Origin: Streptomyces sp. P9-A4
GTDB taxonomy: Bacteria; Actinomycetota; Actinomycetes; Streptomycetales; Streptomycetaceae
DNA: 64,000 nucleotides
Reading direction: 5' to 3'
Assembly: GCF_036634195.1 (NCBI RefSeq)
Contig: NZ_JAZIFY010000001.1
Coordinates: 2,056,501-2,120,500 of the forward strand
Under the pieces are notes generated by a model that was not told where the DNA came from, searched no databases, and saw nothing but the letters and a program-made list of their open reading frames with translations. Below are positions 8,364-16,702 of this stretch, one piece after another (the stretch's first letter is position 1; every line of letters starts with the position of its first letter). Both the position numbers and the translations under genes were made by a program.

Positions 8364-8378
8364 CTGACGCAGCGTCAG
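8364..8378. promoter_or_regulatory. Second-motif palindrome CTGACG-N3-CGTCAG
   Basis: CTGACGCAGCGTCAG is a perfect palindrome around a central A. Closely similar sequences lie upstream of the fused acyl-CoA dehydrogenase, the F420-type oxidoreductase and the aldehyde dehydrogenase. It lies between the MaoC operon and the divergent ABC-transporter gene. Probably a TetR-type operator; the cognate regulator is not identifiable here. Confidence 0.6.
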
Positions 8379-8462
8379 AAACAGCACCCGGGACATTTGT
8401 CACGGCCAGGTCCGTACACGCGCGCCTGCCGCCCGGAGCCCCCGGTTCGTAGCGTCGTACCC

Positions 8463-9389
8463 ATGAAGAAGGACACGAACGCACCGGCGGTCGGCTTCCG
8501 GGCCGCGACCAAGACCTTCGGCGCCGTCCGCGCCGTCGACGGACTCGACCTCACCGTCCCGCGCGGCGAGACCGTGGCACTGCTCGGCCGCAACGGCGCC
8601 GGGAAGTCCACCGCCATCAGCCTCCTCCTCGGCCTCGACACGCCCGACGGCGGCCTGGTCGAGCTGTTCGGCGGGGCCCCGGACGCCGCCGTGGCCGCCG
8701 GCCGGGTCGGCGCGATGCTCCAGGAGGGCCGCGCGGTCCCCCGGGTCACCGTCCGGGAGCTGGTCTCCTTCGTCGCCCGCACCTACCCGGCGCCGATGCC
8801 GGTCGCGGAGGCCCTGGCGCTGGCCGGCCTCACCGGGCTGGCGGGCCGCCGGGTCGACCGGCTGTCGGGCGGCCAGACCCAGCGGGTCCGGTTCGCCGTC
8901 GCGCTGGTCGGGAACCCGGAGCTGATCGTCCTGGACGAGCCGACGGCCGCCCTGGACGTCGAGGCCCGCCGGGAGTTCTGGGACTCCATGCGCGGCTACG
9001 CCCGCCGGGGCAACACCGTCCTGTTCTCCACCCACTACCTGGAGGAGGCGGACGCGTACGCCGACCGGATCGTCGTCCTCGACGCCGGCCGCGTTCTCGC
9101 CGTCGGCACCAGCGAGGAGCTGAAGCGGGCCGCCGGCGGCAGCCTCGTCTCCTTCGACCTGGCGGGCGGCCCGACGGACTGGCTGGACCTGCTGCCCGGC
9201 GTCACCTCGTACGAGATCAGGGGCGACCGCGCCCGGCTGCGTACCGACGACTCCGACGCCACCGTCCGCGCGCTCGCCGAGCGGGACGCGATCCGGGCCC
9301 TCGAAGTCACCCCGGTCTCGCTCGACGACGCCTTCCTCGCCCTCACCCTGGCCCAGCGGCCCCTCGGCACCCTGGAGACGGCCCGATGA
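8463..9389 (+). CDS. ABC transporter ATP-binding protein (exporter type)
   Basis: 308 residues with Walker A GRNGAGKS (about 44-51), Q-loop MLQEGR, signature LSGGQTQRVRFA and Walker B LIVLDEPTAALD followed by the H-loop STHYLEEAD. The C-terminal 80 residues form the extension common in DrrA/NatA-type exporters. The partner permease overlaps its stop by 4 bp, and a DesK/DesR-type pair follows, so the four genes are one operon likely sensing and answering membrane or antibiotic stress. The region before the ATG has no clear Shine-Dalgarno, and the transcript may be leaderless. Confidence 0.93.
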   Translation: MKKDTNAPAVGFRAATKTFGAVRAVDGLDLTVPRGETVALLGRNGAGKSTAISLLLGLDTPDGGLVELFGGAPDAAVAAGRVGAMLQEGRAVPRVTVRELVSFVARTYPAPMPVAEALALAGLTGLAGRRVDRLSGGQTQRVRFAVALVGNPELIVLDEPTAALDVEARREFWDSMRGYARRGNTVLFSTHYLEEADAYADRIVVLDAGRVLAVGTSEELKRAAGGSLVSFDLAGGPTDWLDLLPGVTSYEIRGDRARLRTDDSDATVRALAERDAIRALEVTPVSLDDAFLALTLAQRPLGTLETAR

Positions 9390-10168
9390 ACACCACGAGC
9401 ACCACGAACACCCCGCGCACTCCGTACGCGCGGAACACCGCGATCCCGATGATCACCGCGTACGTCGGCCTCGAAGTGCGCCGCACGCTCCGCGACATCG
9501 GTTTCGTGATCTCCACGATCGGTGTGCCGGTGATGATGTACCTCCTCTTCACCAACCTCGGCGCGGACGACAGCGGGTACAAGAAGGCCGCGATGGTCGG
9601 CATGGCCGCGTACGGAGCGCTCGGCGCCGCCCTGTCCCTCGGCACGGGGGTGGCGGAGGACAAGTCCACCGGCTGGCTGCGGCAGCTGCGGATCACGCCC
9701 ATGACGTCCCGGCAGGTGGTGACCGGCCGGGCCCTGACCGGGTCCGTCGTCGTCCTGCCCGCCATCGCGGGGGTCCTGCTCGCGGGCGGCCTCGCCAACG
9801 GCGTACGGATGGAGCCCTGGCAGTGGGCCGCGGTCGCCGTCACGCTCTGGCTCGGCTCGCTGCCCTTCACCCTGCTCGGCATCGGCAACGGCTACCGGTT
9901 CACCGCCCAGACCACCGGCGTCGTCAACGTCGCCTGCAACCTCGGGCTCGCCGTCGTCGGCGGCCTCTGGTTCCCGGTCGCCCTCTTCCCCGACTGGCTG
10001 CGGACGATCTCCCGGCTCACCCCGACGAACCGCTTCGCGGAGCTGGGCGTGGCGATGGCGGAGGGCAGGGCTCCGGGCACGGCGACCCTCGCGGTACTGG
10101 TCGGCTGGGCTGCCCTGTTCGGCGCGTACGCGGCGGTCTCGTACCGCCGTTCCGGCCGGACGGTGTAG
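9386..10168 (+). CDS. ABC-2 family transporter permease
   Basis: 260 residues with six predicted membrane helices. Segments such as IGFVISTIGVPVMMYLLFTN, VVVLPAIAGVLLAGGLANG, WAAVAVTLWLGSLPFTLLG and VVNVACNLGLAVVGGLWFPV carry the hydrophobic stretches, and an RQLRITPM loop is typical of ABC-2 permeases. The ATG overlaps the ATPase stop (ATGA). Together they should form an efflux or lipid-export complex of two permease and two ATPase subunits. Substrate unknown. Confidence 0.92.
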   Translation: MNTTSTTNTPRTPYARNTAIPMITAYVGLEVRRTLRDIGFVISTIGVPVMMYLLFTNLGADDSGYKKAAMVGMAAYGALGAALSLGTGVAEDKSTGWLRQLRITPMTSRQVVTGRALTGSVVVLPAIAGVLLAGGLANGVRMEPWQWAAVAVTLWLGSLPFTLLGIGNGYRFTAQTTGVVNVACNLGLAVVGGLWFPVALFPDWLRTISRLTPTNRFAELGVAMAEGRAPGTATLAVLVGWAALFGAYAAVSYRRSGRTV

Positions 10169-10171
10169 GAC

Positions 10172-11338
10172 ATGAGCATGGCGGACACCAGGTGGGGGCG
10201 GACCGTGGCGGTGCTGAGGAGGCGGCAGGAGGACCGGGGGCCGAGCGGGCTGAGCCTGCTCCCCTGGCTCCTGATGGGCCTCGGCGCACTCTCCCATCTG
10301 ATCAGCGGCGACGCCACGAACCCGTGGATCGGCGGCCTCGGCCTGCTCGCGTTCAACTCCCTCTACATCGCGATCGTCATGCGCGCCTTCCACGAACGCA
10401 CCCGGGAGGCCCCGCTCACCTGGGTACTCCTCGCCGCGCTCGCCGCGCTCACCTTCGGGCTCGCCGCCGGCTACGGCAGGGAATGGCTGCTGCTCTTCCC
10501 GCTCCTGGGCCTGGCCGTCGGGGCGGTGGTGCGGCGCGGGCGGCACCTGCGGCGGATCAGCCTCCCGCTGGTCGTCGCGGTCGCCGCGGTGACGTTCTGG
10601 CGGGACGGCTGGAACTCCTTCGGCATCGTCTACGGCACCTTCATCTCGGTGATGGTGACGGCGACGATCCTCGCCCTGGACGAGACGGTCCGGCAGCTGC
10701 GGGCCACCCGGGAGGAACTGGCCAGGACGGCCGTCGAGAAGGAACGGCTGCGGTTCTCCCGCGACCTGCACGACCTGCTCGGCCACACCCTGTCGGTGAT
10801 CGTGGTGAAGTCGGAGGTCGTACGGCGGCTGGCGCCGCGCGACCTGGACGCGGCCCTGGCGCAGGTCGCGGACATCGAGTCGGTGGGACGTCAGGCGCTG
10901 ACCGAGATAAGGGAGGCCGTGACCGGCTACCGCGAGGGCAGCCTCGCCACCGAGCTGGACCGGGCGCGCGACGCGCTCTCCACCGCGGGCATCGAGCCGG
11001 TCGTACGCCGCTCGGGCCCGCTGCTCGAACCGCAGACCGAGGCCCTGCTGAGCTGGGTCGTACGGGAGTCCACGACGAACGCGGTACGGCACAGCGGCGC
11101 GTCCCGCTGCGTCATCGACCTCACCGGCGGCGCCGACCGCGTCCGCCTCACCGTCACCGACGACGGGCGCGGCCCGGCCGACGGCGTCCCCGGCAGCGGG
11201 CTGCGTGGCCTGCGCGAGCGGGTCGCGGCGGCAGGCGGCACCCTTGAGTCGGGACCGGCACCGCAGGGCGGGTTCCGGGTCGCGGCGGAGCTCCCCGCCG
11301 AGACCCCCGACCCGCACGAGGGGGAAGCGCCGGAATGA
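10172..11338 (+). CDS. Sensor histidine kinase, DesK/NarL-type
   Basis: About 388 residues. The N-terminal half has four to six membrane helices with almost no extracytoplasmic loop, as in thermosensor-like DesK proteins. The HisKA_3 dimerisation helix carries the phospho-accepting His in SRDLHDLLGHTLSVI (near residue 200). The ATPase has the N-box RESTTNAVRHSG, TDDGRG and SGLRGLRERV. It is co-transcribed behind the ABC exporter and overlaps the response regulator by 4 bp. A second in-frame ATG two codons in is an equally possible start. Confidence 0.92.
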   Translation: MSMADTRWGRTVAVLRRRQEDRGPSGLSLLPWLLMGLGALSHLISGDATNPWIGGLGLLAFNSLYIAIVMRAFHERTREAPLTWVLLAALAALTFGLAAGYGREWLLLFPLLGLAVGAVVRRGRHLRRISLPLVVAVAAVTFWRDGWNSFGIVYGTFISVMVTATILALDETVRQLRATREELARTAVEKERLRFSRDLHDLLGHTLSVIVVKSEVVRRLAPRDLDAALAQVADIESVGRQALTEIREAVTGYREGSLATELDRARDALSTAGIEPVVRRSGPLLEPQTEALLSWVVRESTTNAVRHSGASRCVIDLTGGADRVRLTVTDDGRGPADGVPGSGLRGLRERVAAAGGTLESGPAPQGGFRVAAELPAETPDPHEGEAPE

Positions 11339-11940
11339 TCAGAGTCCTGCTGGCCGAGGACCAGGGCATGATGCGCGGGGCGCTGGCCCTGCTGCTCGGC
11401 ATGGAGCACGACATGGAGGTCGTCGCCCAGGTGGGGCGGGGGGACGAGATCGTGGACGCGGCGCTGGCCGCGCGCCCCGACGTGGCCCTCCTCGACATCG
11501 AACTGCCGGGCCGCTCGGGCCTGGACGCGGCGGTGGACCTGCGTACGGAGGCCCCGGACTGCCGGGTCCTGATCCTCACCACCTTCGGCCGCCCCGGCTA
11601 CCTCCGGCGGGCGATGGAGGCGGGCGCGGCGGGCTTCCTGGTGAAGGACGGTCCGGTGGAGGACCTGGCCGAGTCGATCCGCAAGGCCCTCAGGGGCGAG
11701 ACGGTCATCGACCCGGCCCTCGCGGCGGCGGCCCTCAGCGCGGGCCCGAACCCGCTGACCGCCCGCGAACGCGACGCGCTGGCGGCCTCGGTGGACGGCG
11801 CGACGGTCGCGGACATCGCGACGGCCCTGCACCTGTCGGAGTCCACGGTCCGCAACTACCTGTCGTCGGCGATCGGGAAGACGGGCACCCGCAACCGCAT
11901 GGAGGCGGTACGGGCGGCGCGGCGGCAGGGGTGGCTCTAG
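11335..11940 (+). CDS. Response regulator, NarL/LuxR family (DesR-like)
   Basis: 201 residues. The receiver domain has the acidic pair in LLAEDQ, phospho-acceptor Asp54 in LLDIELPGRSG, and Lys in FLVKDGPVEDL. The C-terminal LuxR-type helix-turn-helix reads LTARERDALAASVDGATVAD and then STVRNYLSSAIGKTG. It is partner of the preceding kinase (ATGA overlap) and probably controls the upstream ABC exporter genes. The promoter region before the ATPase gene is the first place to look for its binding site. Confidence 0.94.
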   Translation: MIRVLLAEDQGMMRGALALLLGMEHDMEVVAQVGRGDEIVDAALAARPDVALLDIELPGRSGLDAAVDLRTEAPDCRVLILTTFGRPGYLRRAMEAGAAGFLVKDGPVEDLAESIRKALRGETVIDPALAAAALSAGPNPLTARERDALAASVDGATVADIATALHLSESTVRNYLSSAIGKTGTRNRMEAVRAARRQGWL

Positions 11941-12036
11941 AGGAAGCGCCAGCCCGCGCTCGCGCAGCCAGGTCAGGTGTTCGGCGGAGAAGTACACCTG
12001 GTCCGCGCGGAGTTCGACGGGCATGCCGCACGAACA

Positions 12037-12642
12037 TCACGTCATGTGAGACGACCTCTGAGCCTTGATGGGTGCGGCCGACCTGGCGGCCTGCTCGATC
12101 CTCGCGCAGTGGGCCGCACGGGCTTCCTCGTCGATCCCCTTCTCGTGCTCGGCGCGCAACCCGGTCCGGCCGTCGAGGCCCTCGCGCAGGATGTCGGCGT
12201 GCCCGGCATGCCGGATGGACTCGCCGAGGACGTGGACCATGACGGCGAACAGGTTCGTGTCGGTGTAGGGCTCCGGCCACCACGGCACGTGGCCGGGGGC
12301 GTCGAGGGGAAGCTCGTTGATCGTCGCGTCCGAGTGTTCCCACGTGCGCCGGTAGAACCCGATGATCTGATCGCGGGTCTCGTCCTCGGTCGCCCACTGA
12401 TCGCTGCCGTCGGAGTCCTGCCACCGGGACAGCCGTTCCGGGGAAGGGCGGCCGAAGACCTCGCCGAAGTACCTGGCCTCGACGTTGGCCACGTGTTTGA
12501 CCAGACCGAGGAGGTTGGTCCCGGTCGCCGTCAAGGGTCTGCGGGCGTCGTATTCGGACAAGCCGTCGAGTTTCCAGAGCAGCGCCTCGCGGTCCCGCCG
12601 CAGTCTCCCGTGCAGGTTGTCCTTCGCGAATTCATCGATCAT
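12037..12642 (-). CDS. DinB-like / DUF664 protein (putative thiol-dependent transferase fold)
   Basis: 201 residues of the DinB four-helix-bundle superfamily. Landmarks are LLGLVKHVANVEARYFGEVF with the first metal-ligand His near residue 45, and MVHVLGESIRHAGHADILRE with the paired histidines near residue 150. Some actinobacterial members of this superfamily are mycothiol-dependent S-transferases, but DUF664 members are mostly uncharacterised. I prefer the ATG giving MIDEFAKDNL, with GGAAGG about ten bases upstream; an in-frame ATG six codons earlier has no ribosome site. It is convergent with the response regulator gene. Confidence 0.85.
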   Translation of the reverse strand: MIDEFAKDNLHGRLRRDREALLWKLDGLSEYDARRPLTATGTNLLGLVKHVANVEARYFGEVFGRPSPERLSRWQDSDGSDQWATEDETRDQIIGFYRRTWEHSDATINELPLDAPGHVPWWPEPYTDTNLFAVMVHVLGESIRHAGHADILREGLDGRTGLRAEHEKGIDEEARAAHCARIEQAARSAAPIKAQRSSHMT

Positions 12643-12797
12643 GCGGCATGAGCCTTCCATGAACTGTTCGTGGTCTCAAGATCCCGTACATGGTCCACAA
12701 CGGCCGGCGGGGCCGAGGCTCAGGACTCCTGCGCTGGACGCCTCCGGACGGCTCGGGGGCGGGTGTCCGTGCGGACGCCCGCCCCGTCGTCGTCGCG

Positions 12798-14414
12798 TCA
12801 GCGTGAAGCGTTCCAGAGGTCGCAGTTGTGCTGCTCGCTCAGGTTGCCGGTGGGCGCGTTGCCGCCGGCGGACGCGGTGCGGAGTCGGAGCACCTGGCCG
12901 GGGCGCGATCCGTGTTCCGGCATGGGCTGCTGTCCGCGGGCCCGGGGCGGGGTGCCGTGGACGAAGGAGCCCCAGTAGTCGGTCATCTGGTCGGCGAGCG
13001 CGCGCTGTTCGGCGTTGAAGGGTGCGGCGATGCCGTACGGCTTGAAGAGGTAGTTCAGCTCGGCGGCATGCGTGGCACCGAAGTCGAAGTCCGCGTTCTG
13101 GGGGAGCGAGGCGAACAGCGGCGAGGTGCGGTCGGCGAACTCGTACGCGTACACCTTGCCCCGCTTGGCGAGGAGCGGGTCGACGGCCAGGGCCGGGCAG
13201 GCGAAGAGCTGGTCGCCGAAGGCCGTGCCGTAGGCGTACGCGGGGCGCTCGTACGCCGTGAGCGGGTAGCGGGCGAGCGCTCGCGCGCCGGTCTCCGGGC
13301 CGAAGGTGGCGGCGAGGGCCGCCGGGTAGGCGTCGGCGGTGAGGGGGTTGCCCCAGCGGTCGAACGAGTCGTACGCGAAGACCAGCCCCTCCTTGCTGGT
13401 GGCGCCGTTCATCACGGGGACGCGGGAGGAGCGGCCCGAGGCGAACGCGTCGGCCGGCTGCAAGGGCAGCTGGGGGGTGCCGACGGTGTAGCCCCAGGAG
13501 CGGCGCTGGGAGGCCTGCGCGTCGAGGATCTCCTTGGTGCTCTTCCCGCGGAGACAGTCGGCGGCCGTCGCCGCTTCCGTACAGCCGAGTCCGGCGGCGA
13601 AGGCGAGGGAGGAGGCGACGGCCTGCTCGCGCGGGGTCCCGGCGCAGTTGCCGAAGGTGCCGCTCATGATGATCGCGCCGCGGTAGAGGCCGCGGCTCGC
13701 CGGGGAGGCGAGCTGGTTGCAGACGGCGCCGCCGCCCGCGGACTCGCCGGCGAGGGTGACACGGCCCGGGTCGCCGCCGAAGGCGCCGATGTTCGTCCGG
13801 ACCCAGCGCAGGGCCTGCTGCTGGTCGAGGAGGGCGAAGTTGCCGCCGGCGCCGGGCAGGGTGAGGAAGCCCAGGGCGCCGAGGCGGTAGTTGAGGGTGA
13901 CGACGATGCTGCCGGTGCGGCGGGCGAAGGCGTCGGGAACGATGTCGCGGGCGGTGCCGCCGACGTTTCCGCCGCCGTGGACCCAGACCATGACGGGGCG
14001 CTTGGTGCTGGAGTGGCGGCCGGCGGGCGGGGTGTAGACGTTGACGTCGAGGCAGTCCTCGGTGGTCCGCTGCTGCTCGAAGCCGGGAGCCCAGTACGTG
14101 TTCTGGGCGCAGTACGCGCCGTAGCGGGTGGCGTCCCTGACGCCCGCCCAGTCGGAGGCGGGCTGCGGGGCGCGCAGGCGCAGGGGGCCGGTGGGGGCTT
14201 CGGCGTACGGAATGCCGAGGAACTGGCGTCCCTCGGCCGTGGCGGCTCCGCGCACCCAGCCGTTGTCGGTGCGGACGAGGGTGGGGCCGGTGGTGTCGTG
14301 GGCCTGGGCGGCGCCTGCGGGCACGAGGGAGGCGGCGACGGCGACGGCCAGCGGCAGGGCGACGCGGCGCGCGCGCCGCAGCAGTGCGGGCAGACGCCTG
14401 GCGGGCAGGGTCAT
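12798..14414 (-). CDS. Secreted type-B carboxylesterase/lipase
   Basis: 538 residues. A Sec signal peptide with a basic N-region (RRARRVALPLAVAVAASL) is cleaved after GAAQA. The alpha/beta-hydrolase core has the oxyanion-hole loop VWVHGGGNVGG and nucleophile elbow GESAGGG near residue 215. The middle holds conserved carboxylesterase segments (VVTLNYRLGALGFL, NFALLDQQQALRWVRTNIGA). Its cysteines and export signal suit an extracellular hydrolase of esters. AGGAG is five bases before the chosen ATG; a longer upstream frame lacks a ribosome site and runs into the palindromic operator. It is divergent from a PadR repressor gene and probably repressed by it. Confidence 0.92.
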   Translation of the reverse strand: MTLPARRLPALLRRARRVALPLAVAVAASLVPAGAAQAHDTTGPTLVRTDNGWVRGAATAEGRQFLGIPYAEAPTGPLRLRAPQPASDWAGVRDATRYGAYCAQNTYWAPGFEQQRTTEDCLDVNVYTPPAGRHSSTKRPVMVWVHGGGNVGGTARDIVPDAFARRTGSIVVTLNYRLGALGFLTLPGAGGNFALLDQQQALRWVRTNIGAFGGDPGRVTLAGESAGGGAVCNQLASPASRGLYRGAIIMSGTFGNCAGTPREQAVASSLAFAAGLGCTEAATAADCLRGKSTKEILDAQASQRRSWGYTVGTPQLPLQPADAFASGRSSRVPVMNGATSKEGLVFAYDSFDRWGNPLTADAYPAALAATFGPETGARALARYPLTAYERPAYAYGTAFGDQLFACPALAVDPLLAKRGKVYAYEFADRTSPLFASLPQNADFDFGATHAAELNYLFKPYGIAAPFNAEQRALADQMTDYWGSFVHGTPPRARGQQPMPEHGSRPGQVLRLRTASAGGNAPTGNLSEQHNCDLWNASR

Positions 14415-14474
14415 AGGGTCTCCTGAGGCAGAGGAAGGCCCGGCGGTGGGCGCCGCGAGCATAGATGTCGAGTG

Positions 14475-14498
14475 CCATAGGTGACTAGTCACCTATGG
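14475..14498. promoter_or_regulatory. Perfect 24-bp palindrome, probable PadR operator
   Basis: Two perfect 12-bp arms, CCATAGGTGACT and its complement, meet without a spacer. It lies between the divergent esterase and PadR genes, 29 bp before the PadR ATG and 60 bp before the esterase ATG, where a dimeric repressor could block both promoters. Confidence 0.85.
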
Positions 14499-14527
14499 AT
14501 TCGCGGCCGAAAGGTGACAGGAGAGAG

Positions 14528-15115
14528 ATGAAGTTCGAGCACGTTCTGCTCGGATTCGTGGCGATGCGTCCCTGTACGGGATACGACCTGAAGCGCTGGC
14601 TGGGCAGTGAGATGGGCCGTATGAGCCGGCTCCCCAGCCAGCAGAGCCAGATCTACCGCACCCTCGCCCGGATGACCGCCGACGACTGGCTGACGTACGA
14701 CGTGGAGCAGAACGAGGGACGCCCGGACTCCAAGGTCTACCGCGTCACCGCCACCGGCGAACGCGTCCTGCGCGCCCGCCTCGCCGAGCCGTACGAGCCG
14801 CCGGTCGATTTCGGCGACCCCGAGTTCCCGACGCGCTACCTCCTCTCCGTCTTCGTGACCGAGGAGGAGCGCATCGCCCTCGTACGCACCGAGCTGGAGG
14901 CACGCCGCGCCCAGCTCGACCGCTTCCGCGCCCGGGACATGCGCGAGGAGCCCTGGCTGCCGGGCCTGGACCCCCGTCGCATGGCCCGCATCCTGGACCA
15001 CGTCCACGAGAGCAAGGACAGGGCCCTGGTCACCCACGTGCGCTGGCTGGAGGAGGTCCTCGCGGAACTCACCGGGACGACGGACCCCGCTGGGCCGGGA
15101 ACGCCACACGCATAG
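14528..15115 (+). CDS. PadR-family transcriptional regulator
   Basis: 195 residues. The N-terminal winged helix begins MKFEHVLLGFVAMRPCTGYD and has the PadR signature SQIYRTLARMTADDWLTYDV and KVYRVTATGERVL. The C-terminal half is the Vir_act-alpha-type helical dimerisation domain. AGGAGAG precedes the chosen ATG; an earlier in-frame ATG lies inside the palindrome. It is expected to repress itself and the divergent secreted esterase through the 24-bp palindrome, and perhaps the convergent MFS exporter region. Inducer unknown; PadR proteins often respond to phenolic or lipophilic compounds. Confidence 0.92.
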   Translation: MKFEHVLLGFVAMRPCTGYDLKRWLGSEMGRMSRLPSQQSQIYRTLARMTADDWLTYDVEQNEGRPDSKVYRVTATGERVLRARLAEPYEPPVDFGDPEFPTRYLLSVFVTEEERIALVRTELEARRAQLDRFRARDMREEPWLPGLDPRRMARILDHVHESKDRALVTHVRWLEEVLAELTGTTDPAGPGTPHA

Positions 15116-15153
15116 CCCGGCGAGACCGGTCGAGCGGGCCATGGCGGTCCTGA

Positions 15154-15168
15154 GGGGCCGACGGCCCC
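15154..15168. terminator. Possible bidirectional hairpin terminator
   Basis: GGGGCC-GAC-GGCCCC, a short perfect 6-bp stem between the convergent stops of the PadR and MFS genes. No T tract follows, so the evidence is position and symmetry only. Confidence 0.35.
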
Positions 15169-15186
15169 CACGTCCTCCCCGGCGGC

Positions 15187-16662
15187 CTACGCGGCAGGGC
15201 GCTCCGGGGCGCCCTGTCCCTTCGGGAGCCAGACGTACATCAGCGCCGCCGCCCCGATCAGGACCGCCGTCGAGACCCGGAAGGCCGTCGCGTAGCCCGG
15301 GACCAGGTAGGAGCCGTCCGGGGTGCCGAAGACGGCGGAGTCGGCGACCGCCGGGGTGGCCGCCGCCGCGACCGTCGAGAGGATCGCGAGGCCGAGGGCG
15401 CCGCCCATCGTGCGCGAGGTGTTGACGAGGCCCGAGACGAGACCCGCGTCGGACCGGGAGGCGCTGGACGTGGCGAGGGCGGCCAGCGGGGTGGTGGCCA
15501 GGCCGATGCCCCCCATCATCAGGATGCCGGGGCCCAGGATCGTGCCGAGGAAGGTGCCGTCGGCCGTCAGGGTCGACTGCCAGGCGAAGCCGGCGGCGGC
15601 GATGAGGGCGCCGAGGACGGCGAGGTTCCGGGAGCCGGCCATCGGCATCAGACGGGGGGCGAGCTTGGAGCCCAGGATGACGCTGAGGGAGCTGGGGACC
15701 AGGGCCAGGCCCGCCTGGAGCGGGGTGAAGCCGAGGACGCTCTGCGCGTAGTTCGTCATGAAGAACCACATGCCGAAGGAGCTCGAACCGCACAGCAGGA
15801 TCGCCACGTTGGCCGCCGTCACCGCCCGGTTGCGGAAGATCTTCAGCGGCATCAGCGGGGCCGCCGTACGCGCCTCGACGGCGACGAACGCGCCGAGCAG
15901 CGCGAGACCGCCGAGCAGCGGGAGGAGGGTGGCCGGGGCGGTCCAGCCCGCCTGTTCGGTCTGGACGATGCCGTACGCGAGGACGGCGAGCCCGGCGGTG
16001 ACGAGGACGGCGCCCGGCAGGTCGAGGCGCCGGTGGGTGCCGGGGCGGGACTCGCGGAGCCAGAGCAGGGCGGCGACGAGGACGAGGGCGCCGACGGGGA
16101 TGTTGATGAGGAGGACCCAGCGCCAGGACAGCAGGTCGACGAGGAGGCCGCCGACGAAGCCGCCCGCCGCGCCGCCGGCCGCGCCGACCGCCGTCCAGGT
16201 GCCGATGGCCCGGGTGCGGGCGGCCCCGGCCGGGACGGCTTCGGTGACCAGGGTCAGGGTGGCGGGCGCGAGGACGGCGGCGCCGAGGCCCTGCACGGCG
16301 CGGGCGCCGATCAGGTACGCGCCCTCCGGGGCCAGGCCGCCGACCGCCGAGGCGGCGGTGAAGAGGCCGAGACCGAGGAGGAACATCGCCTTCCGCCCGT
16401 AGAGGTCGGAGGCCCGCCCGCCGAACAGCATGAAGCCGGCGAAGGCGATGGCGTAGGCGTTGAGGACCCATTGGAGCCCGACCTCCGAGAGCCCGAGGTC
16501 GGTCCGCATCGAAGGCAGCGCCACATTGACGACGGAGACGTCGAGGACGACGAGGAACTGGCCCGCGCAGGCGGTCGCGACGACCGCCCACGAACGGACC
16601 GACGGTATGGAAGAGGTCGGGGAGGTGCTCGTGGCGGAGTCGGTCTGCGGCATGAATGTCAT
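15187..16662 (-). CDS. MFS transporter, DHA2 family (14-helix drug:H+ antiporter type)
   Basis: 491 residues with about 14 hydrophobic helices. Motif A is present in modified form (GGRASDLYGRKAMF, near residue 75), and motif C-like glycine patterns occur in helix 5 (GAAGGAAGGFVGGLL). The N-terminal 20 residues are Ser/Thr-rich and cytosolic. It should export small amphipathic molecules using the proton gradient. It is convergent with PadR, which often governs such pumps. An alternative ATG three codons downstream is possible. Confidence 0.92.
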   Translation of the reverse strand: MTFMPQTDSATSTSPTSSIPSVRSWAVVATACAGQFLVVLDVSVVNVALPSMRTDLGLSEVGLQWVLNAYAIAFAGFMLFGGRASDLYGRKAMFLLGLGLFTAASAVGGLAPEGAYLIGARAVQGLGAAVLAPATLTLVTEAVPAGAARTRAIGTWTAVGAAGGAAGGFVGGLLVDLLSWRWVLLINIPVGALVLVAALLWLRESRPGTHRRLDLPGAVLVTAGLAVLAYGIVQTEQAGWTAPATLLPLLGGLALLGAFVAVEARTAAPLMPLKIFRNRAVTAANVAILLCGSSSFGMWFFMTNYAQSVLGFTPLQAGLALVPSSLSVILGSKLAPRLMPMAGSRNLAVLGALIAAAGFAWQSTLTADGTFLGTILGPGILMMGGIGLATTPLAALATSSASRSDAGLVSGLVNTSRTMGGALGLAILSTVAAAATPAVADSAVFGTPDGSYLVPGYATAFRVSTAVLIGAAALMYVWLPKGQGAPERPAA

Positions 16663-16702
16663 GGTCGCAGACCTGCTCCGCCCCGTACATGGGGATTCGG
16701 TC

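Noticed and set aside
11941..12024. Minus-strand peptide starting MPVELRADQVYFSAEHL, just after the DinB-like gene
   Set aside because: It looks protein-like for about 28 residues, but the frame then runs antisense through the response regulator with no stop and there is no ribosome site. At best a gene remnant.
10927..12024. Long minus-strand frame across the kinase and regulator genes
   Set aside because: Antisense shadow; both plus-strand genes have complete two-component motifs and overlapping ATGA junctions.
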